Assembly (NCBI RefSeq): GCF_029784135.1
Contig: NC_073744.1
Location: 104,143,766 to 104,207,765, forward strand
DNA: 64,000 nt
Origin: Toxorhynchites rutilus septentrionalis
Taxonomy: Eukaryota; Arthropoda; Insecta; Diptera; Culicidae
Direction: 5' to 3'
The position numbers and the translations under genes were made by a program. Below are positions 56,302 to 64,000 of the stretch, one piece after another. The notes beneath the pieces are model-generated. The model made no database searches. It was not told the DNA's origin and worked only from the letters and a program-made list of their open reading frames with translations. Position 1 is the first letter of the stretch, and the number at the start of each line of letters is the position of its first letter.

Positions 56302-56384
56302 AGTAAAATAAAGAAACTTTCAACGGTGGATGCTTTACTTTGTAATAAGCGCAATCGATAAAATACGTCTGCACGTCTCAAAAG

Positions 56385-56745
56385 CTAAGCGAGATATTGA
56401 TTACACACATGTTCTGGAATCCTCTCTCCTACCGTTTTTACGTGGATATTGTCACAAAAAATCACATTCCAGCAAAACAATGCTACTATTCATACTAGCA
56501 AGTAAACTAAGCAATGGATTAAGGACCAAAAACTTATTTTTTTTTGGACTGGCCGGCTCGCTTTCCAGACCTGAATCCTGTTGAAAATCTTAGGGGGGAT
56601 CCTTGTACGCAGACTCTACACTGAGGGAAAGCGGTACATCACGATTGAAGATCTCAAGGTCGCAATTTTGGAAAATGGAAAAAAATATCGAGAAACCCAT
56701 TCAGTAGAATTTGGAAAATAGTATTCCAACACGAATTTTCAAGGT
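56385..56745 (+). pseudogene. Tc1-like transposase, C-terminal half
   Basis: DYTHVLESSLLPFLRG, then (new frame) NNATIHTSK (second catalytic Asp position, here Asn), TKQWIKDQKL, WTGRLAFQT, the LENLWG-like ILLKILGGILVRRLY (Glu box degraded) and TIEDLKVAILENGK. It completes the transposase begun at 51060. Confidence 0.78.
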
Positions 56746-56762
56746 TATTAGTCAAACTGACA

Positions 56763-57040
56763 TGTGCACCCGTGGCCGAGTGGTTAGCGTCTCACATTAT
56801 CATACCAGGTGTTCGGGTTCGATTCCCGTTCTGGCTGGGGGATTTTTCGTCAAAGAATTTTCCTTCGACTTGCACTGTGGTCACGCGTATTCTAGAGCTT
56901 GCCCCTTGGAATACATTCAAGGCGTGTTATTTTACTTAAGAAATCTCAACTATCTATTAATAAATGACGCTAGTTATGGCATACGTTGAGACGGAAAAAG
57001 TTTGATAGGGAACGTTAACGCCATTCAATAATAATAATAA
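56763..57040 (+). mobile_element. tRNA-derived SINE, family I, full-length copy
   Basis: Head with CCGTGGCCGAGTGGTTAGCG and GGTTCGATTCCC, body as in the 4446 copy, (AAT)n tail. 14-bp duplication TAGTCAAACTGACA / TAGTCAAAATGACA at 56749-56762 and 57041-57054. Confidence 0.92.
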
Positions 57041-57204
57041 TAGTCAAAATGACAAGGTTCCCAATTATTGACATGTAAATCAGCCGATCGTTTTGAATTT
57101 TTCATTGATAATACTTCTGAATTCTAAAGTGTTCTTATAGAAAGTGGACAGCTGAAATTATCATATTTAAGCAAAATAAATAAACAAACAACGAAATTGA
57201 CGTT

Positions 57205-59239
57205 TTTTCACCAATTCTGAATAATTTCCTGTACAATTTACTGTCAGAAAAGCACATGTTTTTCAATCATGGCAGCTTGAAATCTTCTCGATACAGTTTT
57301 ATGGGCCTACCGCAAGGCTCCTGCCTAAGCCCCCTCTTGTACAGTTTTTACGTCAATGATATAGATGATTGTCTAACTAGAGATTGCACGTTGAGACAAC
57401 TGGCAGACGATGGAGTTATTTCCATCACGGGTACTAATCCCGCCGTTCTGCAAAAATCCTTGCAAGATACCCTGAACAACCTGTTCACGTGGGCTCTCAA
57501 GCTGGGTATCGAATTCTCTACGGAGAAAACCGAAATGGTCGTTTTTTCTAGGAAGCACGAACCCGTCCAATTCCAGCTTCACCTATCCGGCAAAACGATC
57601 AGGCACTCGATGTTTTTTTTTTACCTTGGAGTATATTTTGACTGTAAATGTACCTGGGGAATACACATTGCGTATTTGAAACAGAAATGCCAGCAAAGAA
57701 TCAATTTTCTCCGAACAATAACCGGAACATGGTGGGGTGCCCAGGAGACCTCATTCAGTTATACAAAACAACGATATTATCAGTGTTAGAATATGGCAGT
57801 TTTTGCTTCCGATCAGCTGCCAGGATTCATATTCTCAAGCTGGAGAGGATACAATATCGTTGCTTGCGTATAGCCATGGGGTGTTTGCATTCGACACATA
57901 CGATGAGTCTCGAAGTCTTGGCAGGAGTACCCCCGCTTACTCTTCGGTTCACAGAATTATCCTACAGATTTCTCATCCTGAATTGGGTGCGATATACTAT
58001 GCTCTAGGGATCATTGAAACACTGCCCATCGACCATTATTTTATTTTTTCAGACAGTCTCAGCTCAATAGAGGCAATCCGCTCAATGAAAGTTGATAAAC
58101 GCTCATCTTATTTCCTAACAAGAATAAGAAAACTATTGAGTGTTTTGGTCGAAAAATTATTCAAGATTACCTTTGCATGGGTTCCCTCTCATTGCTCGAT
58201 TCCGGGGAATGAGAAGGCGGACTCGCTAGCTAAGGTGGGCGCTTCAGAAGGCACACTTTTTGAAAGGCAAATTGCTTATAACGAATTTTTTCACATTCCT
58301 CGTCAGCACACGCTCGTAAGTTGGCAGCGCATGTGGAGTGAAGATGAGTTCGGTCGTTGGTTACACACGATTATCCCTAAGGTCTCGACGAGTGCATGGT
58401 TCAAGGGATTGAATGTCGGTCGTGATTTCATTCGCGTGATATCTCGGCTTATGTCCAATCACTACAACCTAAACGCGCATCTCTATCGCATTGGGCTCGC
58501 AGCAAACAATCTTTGTGATTGTGGCGATGGCTACCACGACATCGAGCATGTTGTCTGGTCGTGTATCCGGTTCCATGCTGCTCGCTCTCAGCTCTCTAGA
58601 GCACTGAGAGCACAAGGCATACAATCGGATATCCCCGTCCGGGATATCTTAGGTAGCCGTGATCCTGATCTTCTGCTTCATCTATACCTGTTCCTCAGAA
58701 ACGCCGATGTCAACGTTTAATGATGTTTCCTTCGTTGTGTCCCCGTTTCATATCCCTCCTATCCGATCGATAAACTTTCACTTAGTCGCGGCAATACATA
58801 CACACACTCTTTACAGATACACGGGCCAAAGGTTGTGCAGTCCACTGATCATTCAACAAGAGCCAAAGGTTGTACCGCTCATGACAACTCTACACGAACT
58901 GATGATTGCGCCGGCTAGTGACCATTCTATCCTGGATTCCTTGAGTCGAGAAAGATGCACCTCGCTAGATATGTATTACAGACTAGGGGGGCGTTGCTGA
59001 TTAATGGTCAGCTGCATCCCAATAGGAAGTATCCCGTGTCGGGCACACGTATAGAGCATTGGAGACAACAACATCCTAATTACGAAAACACTTGTAATAC
59101 TAACCTCGAGCCAACCGCGAGTAATCGGTTACATATTACTAACATAGATAATAAGAAAATTTGTCAAAGTATTGGACTCCCGGCCCCGTGAGGCTAACGC
59201 CATATGAGCCTTGATAAAAATATATATTTTGGGAAAAAA
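57205..59239 (+). mobile_element. I-like non-LTR retrotransposon, copy B, 5'-truncated
   Basis: 15-bp duplication AACGAAATTGACGTT at 57190-57204 and 59240-59254. Encodes the end of RT (GLPQGSCLSPLLYSFYVNDI, LRQLADDGVIS) at 57256-57789 and RNase H (FSDSLSSIEAIRS, WVPSHCSIPGNEKADS) plus the terminal finger at 57990-58720. The thumb-to-RNase H junction, including the first RNase H Asp, is deleted. Its 3' UTR carries the empty site (58795) for the mariner in copy A. Confidence 0.92.
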
Positions 59240-59371
59240 AACGAAATTGACGTTAAATATACTTTATTCTTAGCATTCAACAATGTATGAATCTATTTTG
59301 TTGAAATTCTAACTGTTTGTGTTGCAACGAAATAGAATCAGGGTGGTCTTATAGAAGTTGGACAGAGTGTA

Positions 59372-59672
59372 GTAATAACAAAACCGGACTGTTTCTTCTG
59401 TGCGATTCGGTTCGCACAGTTCCGCCGATGTCGAGTGCAGCAGTATTCGGAATGGGTAAGCAGCAGAGTTCAATCCATGGACTTTTACTATAGCCGTAGA
59501 CAACTACGTCTGACTTCCTACGCTGGCACACAAAGTCGCGAGAAGAGATGTTTATTTTTTCTGGATCGACCAGAACCTGTCTGTATTTGAGATCGTTGTA
59601 CCGAAACTCGTCATTATAATATAAACTTATCTTCAGACAAAATAATTTTCAATCACTTACAAATAACATGTT
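59372..59672. other. No gene seen
   Basis: Flank of the Tc1 element, no motif. Confidence 0.4.
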
Positions 59673-59684
59673 TCTCCGTTACAT

Positions 59685-60201
59685 TTTTTTTCCCAACAGT
59701 TTATTTTATTAGGCTCATTTAGCAATTCAGCTGTAACAGAGCCGAATTCATTCGTGTACATTTTTTATCTTAAGATAACTTTCGTTGTATATTACACTAT
59801 TACCATTTTTGAGGCGTAAGAGTATCGCTATCTATCGATAAACATTTGTTTTATCTATAACACAGTAGTCGTTTAGGCGCAAGAGAATTCCTATTCTATC
59901 GATGCACAACACATGTCGCCTTTTTTCGGCGTAAGAATATTGCTATTGTTCGAAACGTTCACAGTTGAGCTGTTCACAGCGGGACTGTTGATATGAGGCT
60001 TCCTTTGTTGCGTTATTAATAGTGCCAATTACCGATGCAGCAGACCGAAAGTGTGAGCGGTAAGGGACTGGGATTACCGACACATGATGATTGTTGCGTG
60101 GACATAGCAGCTAGAATAACACACTAAGATGGTCAGTTGAGGGGCCCTGAGTTATGAGCTCTTGATCGTTCGCTTAGTAGCGGACACGCAACCAATTAGG
60201 C
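59685..60201 (-). mobile_element. tRNA-like SINE, family II, copy 4
   Basis: 12-bp duplication TCTCCGTTACAT at 59673-59684 and 60202-60213. Body as at 39994; B box region degraded. Confidence 0.9.
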
Positions 60202-60213
60202 TCTCCGTTACAT

Positions 60214-60480
60214 GGAATAAATGTTTGATACAAAAAATATAATAAAAAAGACAGCTCAAATCGGATGATTCCTTCCTCGAGTTAGGCCTTAGAGAGGAGG
60301 AAGAGTATCGAATCAGTACTCGTTTATTACCCCCTGAAACCTCCACATGCCGAATTTGGTCCCATTTGCTTCCTAAGTAATGCGGAGATTTGAGTTACAT
60401 TTGTATGGCAGCCTCCTCCTAGAGAGGGGAGAGGAGACGCGGTACCACCGGATCACATCAGTAGGCTCATACTCGTTATG
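60214..60480. other. No gene seen
   Basis: Mixed sequence without motif. Confidence 0.4.
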
Positions 60481-60952
60481 AGCTCTACGTGATTTGACCT
60501 ACCAGAAAGCAAGATTATTATTATTACACACGAATCAGGATCTCCCCGATATATGTGTACATTTGACGGTCATGGAAAGGAATTGGAATGTAAAACCGCC
60601 GAATGTTAACCTTGATTTACTCGAGGAAGTTCGAGCAGGAGATCTCCCATCAAAAGTGAAGGCCTGTTTCAATCACCTCGTAGAAACAAAATTCCAGTTT
60701 GAACATCAAGTATACACTGATGGTTCTGTAAGCACTGACGGTGTCGGTTGCGGAATTTTTGAAAACCGTTATACCGGTAGTTTTTCTCTTCCTCATCAAT
60801 GTTCAATTTTTAGCGCAGAAGCTTTTTCGCTTCTAATCGCTAGTCAAGAATGCACACATGATTCACTTCCTACTGTTATATTTTCTGATTCCGCGAGCTG
60901 TCTCCGGGCTATTCAAAAAGGCAAAAACCTTCACCTGTGGATTACTCAAATA
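60481..60952 (+). pseudogene. Non-LTR RNase H region, left half (Loner/Outcast-like)
   Basis: VYTDGSVSTDGVGCGIF (first Asp), SIFSAEAFSLLIAS (Glu), VIFSDSASCLRAIQKGK (Asp), preceded by a linker. Interrupted by a DD37E mariner at 60953 and continued at 62250. Confidence 0.8.
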
Positions 60953-62249
60953 AAGGGTGTGTCACATCAAATTGCATCACGGAAAAAACGCTGTAGAAAT
61001 TTAATTTTTAGGAATTATATCTTCAGCTTTCGCTTATAATCAGATAAGAGTGTATATATCACGTTGGCCATGCTTCACTGTCAATTTTTCGTAAATTTGG
61101 AAAAATGTCGTCGAACGAAAAAGAGCGTCGTAAATTAATACTGTGCACTCATTTCGAGAATCCGGAGTTGTCACATCGGGACATCGGTAAGATGCTGTGA
61201 ATCGTCCAATCCACGGTCAGCAGAGTACTAAAACGATACTTCGAGAACCTAACCATCGACCGGAAGGTGAAGAACGGCAAAAATGGATGCTCCGTCAGTG
61301 AAAAAGATCACAAGTGCGTAGTTAAGCAGTTTAGACGTGATCCGAGAAGTTCGGTCCGGGATGTCGCCAATAAGCTGAATTTGTCAATTTCATTCGTCGA
61401 ACGGACCAAGCAGTGGGAGGGCCTCCGTACATACAAGGTTCAGAAGGCTCCTAACCGCGACGAAAGGCAAAACATAGTGGGGAAGACGCGAGCCCGGAAG
61501 CTGTACACCGAAATGCTGACGAAGCCGCATTGCCTGGTAATGGACGACGAAACCTACGTCAAAGCGGACTTTCGTCAGCTGCCGGGCCTGTTGTTCTTCT
61601 CCGCCGAGGACAAATTCAGCGTTCCGGAGGAGATTCGCAAGCAGAAACTATCCAAGTTTGCCAAAAAGTACATGGTGTGGCAAGCGATCTGCTCTTGCGG
61701 AAAGCGGAGCGCCCCCTTCGTGATGACCGGCACGGTAAACGGGCAAGTTTACCTTAAGGAGTGCCTACAGAAGCGCTTACTACCACTATTGAAGCAGCAC
61801 GAGGGCCCGACCATCTTCTGGCCGGATCTCGCTTCGTCCCACTTTCAAAGGACGTGTTGGAGTGGTACGAAGCCAACGGGGTCACCTTCGTGCCAAAGGA
61901 AATGAACCCGCCCAACGCGCCGGAGCTTCGCCCAATAGAGAAATATTGGGCGATTATGAAGCAGGCCCTCCGGAAGAACCCAAAAGTTGTCAAATCGGAG
62001 GCGGACTTCAAGAGAAAATGGATTTCTGTTAAAAAAAAACTACAACCTGACGTTGTACAGAACCTTATGGACGGGGTAAAGAGGTAGGTGCGAGCATACG
62101 GGCTTGGGCTCGAAGTATGAATAAAAAGAAAATGCCAAAAGTTGTATAATAGTTTTTATTTTACTGTCTAAAATTTTCAAAAGGATCGGTCTACTGGGCG
62201 AATTTCTACAGCGTTTTTTCCGTGATGCAATTTGATGTGACACACCCTT
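60953..62249 (+). mobile_element. DD37E mariner-like element, family 2, copy 2
   Basis: Same TIRs as 27364-28660, TA at 60951-60952 and 62250-62251. Length 1297 bp, as copy 1, but with frame lesions. Confidence 0.95.
61105..62087 (+). pseudogene. mariner-like DD37E transposase, copy 2, broken
   Basis: Begins MSSNEKERRKLILCTHF. A TGA replaces Gly codon near 61197. The frame resumes to VMDDETYVK and FWPDLASS, then a small deletion near 61842 shifts frame, which continues with RPIEKYWA and a C-terminus ending LMDGVKR. That C-terminus is probably the ancestral one, differing from copy 1. Confidence 0.9.
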
Positions 62250-62722
62250 TAGAAGAGGCTGCTTCTAATAAGAATATTACCTTCTGTTGGGTTCCCGGTC
62301 ATACCGGAATTACTGGAAATATTGCCGCCGACAAATTGGCCGGTAGAGGCAGAGCACAAGAACCCCCTAATATTCCCATTCCTCGCTCTGATGCGAAACT
62401 ATGGGTAAAACAGCATTCGCCAAAGTTGGGACATAGCCTGGAGAAACAGTAGAACAACTTTTCTTCAAAGAATTAAAAACACCACTCTTCCATGGCATGA
62501 CAGAAATAACAGTAAGGAAAGACGGCTTCTCACCCGTCTTAGAATCGGCCATACAAAGGCCACTCATACATATCTTTTTCAAAGAAACAAAGAAAAACCT
62601 CAATGCTCTTGCAACGAGGCCCCCATTTCTGTAAGTCACCTTTTACTGGATTGTCAGCACACAAAAGAAGCTAGAATTAGGAATAATATTGGACAGTGTT
62701 TTTTGAATAATGCTAATCACTA
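62250..62722 (+). pseudogene. Non-LTR RNase H region, right half and C-terminus
   Basis: EEAASNKNITFCWVPGHTGI and GNIAADKLAGRG (last RNase H Asp), then after a shift RRLLTRLRIGHTKATHTYLF and CSCNEAPISVSHLLLDCQHT (terminal finger). Joins to the left half in phase when the mariner and one TA are ignored. Confidence 0.82.
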
Positions 62723-62723
62723 A

Positions 62724-63302
62724 TGTTGGGCAAAGGCCCAACATGGATTTCGGATAAATGTACGGACACTTCGGCGGTTAGATTTAGACTGGTTATTTTA
62801 TTTCTTACTTTTACAGAGTTTGATGTGGTTCGAATGTTCTTGCCTTCGTGTGCATTTGATACTTGGTGCTTGGTAAGCACAAAATGTGCTCCTCCGCATG
62901 TGTGTCCTGCGCCGTCTGCTCAAACAGCGCGCGCATGGTCCAGGCGGTTTCTCCGCTGCGCCCCTTCCAGTTGTTGTAGTCGCTTGGCGTTCCTCCGCCA
63001 GTGGTAAATGATGATGGCGATTATTATCGCCACGATAAATGCGCCGTCCACGGAATAGGACGCGACATCGTGCATGGTGATTGAATTCTCCACTTTGTTA
63101 CTGCCGAACATTGTGTGTTTAGATTACGGACGATTTCTTGGAACTCGCTTTGTTCCATACATTGTAGTGCGTTTTATTACGCCGCGGAGGCCGATAATCG
63201 CTGATGTAGGTCTCCATCGTGTGAACATTATTTCTTAGTCGTCAGCAGATGCCTACGTAGGCCATTGATTGATAGGGTCGTTTCCTATTCTGATTTTGTA
63301 CA
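62724..63302 (-). repeat. Putative 3' LTR region of BEL/Pao copy 3
   Basis: Read on -, a purine tract (aaaggggggagaaaatggaa) precedes TGTACA near 63302. The left end finishes in TTTGCCCAACA, with the palindrome TGTTGGGC..GCCCAACA at 62724-62749. No second LTR is in the window, so the limits are tentative. Confidence 0.4.
62920..63111 (-). CDS. Small single-pass membrane ORF downstream of Pao pol
   Basis: 63 aa: 24 polar residues, a hydrophobic helix FIVAIIIAIIIYHW, then a basic tail (RRNAKRLQQLEGAQRRNR). It lies after the pol stop, where some LTR elements have an extra gene. It could equally be a chance frame in LTR sequence. Function unknown. Confidence 0.3.
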   Translation of the reverse strand: MFGSNKVENSITMHDVASYSVDGAFIVAIIIAIIIYHWRRNAKRLQQLEGAQRRNRLDHARAV

Positions 63303-64000
63303 CTTCCATTTTCTCCCCCCTTTGGGACGAGGGCGTAGTCTGTCGTCCCAAATTTCTCTCGGTGCTTGCGGCGGGGGATCATCTTCAATTTCTATCATTT
63401 CGTCTTGAGGTTGCTGTTCATTGTTGGCCGCGCCATCGTATTTTTCTATGATGGGTTGAATGATGGGCTCCTCAACTGGTAGAGGAGCAAGTGTGCGCAC
63501 GTTGCGTTTGTAAATTCCGGAGGAGGTTCGCACTACCGCCACTCGGACTATTCCATCTTCTCCAGGATGAATTTGCGTAACAATTCCCATAGGCCATCTC
63601 GCTACGGGGATGTGATCGTCTCCGATTAAAACGACTTGACCCACTTCAACGTTCGATTGTTGCTTAGTCCACTTGGCATAATTTCGTAATTGGTGGAGAT
63701 ACTCATCTCTCCATCTTTTCCAGAATTGCTCGAGCTGCGATTGAATTCGTTTCCATCTGGTAGTGAGGTTCCTACGATCCTCACCTTGCGTAGGTATAGG
63801 CACCTCCAGTAATGGTCGTCCTATCAAGAAATGGCCAGGTGTGAGAGGAACTGGTGAGTCTGGTGCAGTGTAAACAGTGGTTAGCGGGCGCGAATTCATT
63901 ATCGCGGCTACTCGGTAAAACAATGTTTGCAGTTCCAATATATTCAGCTGGACTCCTTTTGCCGCTGCGGTGAATAGTCGTTTTGCTACCTTTATGTTTG
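63285..64000 (-). CDS. BEL/Pao pol C-terminus (integrase end), copy 3, open to window edge
   Basis: On - from the right edge: AKRLFTAAAKGVQLNILELQ, TLFYRVAAIMNSRPLTTVY, LTPGHFLIGRPL, WKRIQSQLEQFWKRWRDEYL, VEVGQVVLIGDDHIPVARWP, GIVTQIHPGEDGIVRVAVVR and TSSGIYKRNVRTLAPLP. This is the standard end of Pao integrase. An acidic tail follows and a stop at 63287-63285. No lesion in the visible 238 codons, so this copy is younger than copies 1 and 2. Confidence 0.88.
   Translation of the reverse strand, partial: NIKVAKRLFTAAAKGVQLNILELQTLFYRVAAIMNSRPLTTVYTAPDSPVPLTPGHFLIGRPLLEVPIPTQGEDRRNLTTRWKRIQSQLEQFWKRWRDEYLHQLRNYAKWTKQQSNVEVGQVVLIGDDHIPVARWPMGIVTQIHPGEDGIVRVAVVRTSSGIYKRNVRTLAPLPVEEPIIQPIIEKYDGAANNEQQPQDEMIEIEDDPPPQAPREIWDDRLRPRPKGGRKWKCTKSE

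Larger units (their letters stand above)
51747..56340 (-). mobile_element. Tx1/L1-like non-LTR retrotransposon inside the Tc1 element
   Basis: ORF1 (55201-56301) and ORF2 (51827-55200) on -, with a short 3' UTR and A-rich tail at the left end. It separates the two catalytic halves of the Tc1 transposase. ORF1 has a nonsense codon. ORF2 has at least two frameshifts and a SINE. Target duplications were not resolved, so the outer limits are approximate. Confidence 0.8.
50810..59369 (+). mobile_element. Tc1-like element with IR/DR ends, expanded by nested insertions
   Basis: Outer repeats CACTCTGTCCAACTTCTATA at 50810 and its complement ending 59369, with TA duplicated (50808-50809, 59370-59371). 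Inner direct repeats of the same motif lie at 51001-51022 and 57132-57151. This gives the IR/DR arrangement of some Tc1 elements. Transposase halves are at 51060-51745 and 56385-56740. Subtracting the insertions (51747-56340, 56763-57054, 57205-59254) leaves about 1.63 kb, normal for Tc1. Confidence 0.85.

Noticed and set aside
56763..56840. tRNA gene from A and B boxes
   Set aside because: The head continues into a conserved SINE body with tail and target duplication. It lacks a complete tRNA fold in my reading.

Overview
The window looks like nuclear DNA of a culicine mosquito, most likely Aedes. That is inference from three things: AT-rich sequence packed with nested transposons, two families of DD37E (ITmD37E-type) mariner-like elements as described from mosquitoes, and one dispersed-exon insect gene sitting among repeats. 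No rRNA, free-standing tRNA gene, operon or CRISPR array was found.

Host genes. A complete five-exon tetraspanin gene (268 aa, closest from memory to Drosophila Tsp96F) runs on + from 35710 to 40668. All splice sites are GT/AG and its 2.8 kb last intron is filled with retroelements. Two 3'-terminal coding exons of an unrecognised coiled-coil protein lie at 27187-27321 and 28806-28871 (+), with a 1.3 kb mariner-like element in the intron between them. Nearly everything else is mobile or repetitive.

Layout. 1-13.5 kb: BEL/Pao remnants (copy 1 at 1-2414 with its 3' LTR; copy 2 split at 3379-5167 and 13012-13520), an RTE-type endonuclease fragment, a tRNA-derived SINE inside the Pao protease, and a 7.8 kb block bounded by related GC-rich MITE-like ends. 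That block carries Jockey-type pieces, a foldback repeat and a 5'-truncated I-like retrotransposon that itself took a DD37E mariner. 13.5-20.7 kb: a pogo/Tigger-like element interrupted by a 6.0 kb I-superfamily non-LTR retrotransposon with both ORFs open, 5' and 3' UTRs and a 12-bp target duplication. This is the best candidate for a recently or still mobile element. 20.7-27 kb: repeats that include three copies of a dead histone H3-derived unit, each retaining the histone 3' stem-loop. 27-35 kb: the coiled-coil gene end, MITEs and a 5'-truncated sister of the intact retrotransposon. 35.7-40.7 kb: the tetraspanin. 41-50 kb: a 218-bp tandem duplication, a 1.87-kb tandem duplication and R1-like fragments. 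50.8-59.4 kb: a Tc1-like element of about 1.63 kb with IR/DR ends, inflated to 8.56 kb by a Tx1/L1-like element (itself hit by a SINE in its reverse-transcriptase active-site codons), a second SINE and a truncated I-like element. 59.7-64 kb: another SINE, a non-LTR RNase H region split by a second DD37E mariner, and a BEL/Pao element running off the right edge.

The elements do not form a pathway. Their relation is historical: target-site duplications and interrupted reading frames let the order of insertion be read directly. Divergence and copy number could not be measured, and family names below superfamily level are provisional.
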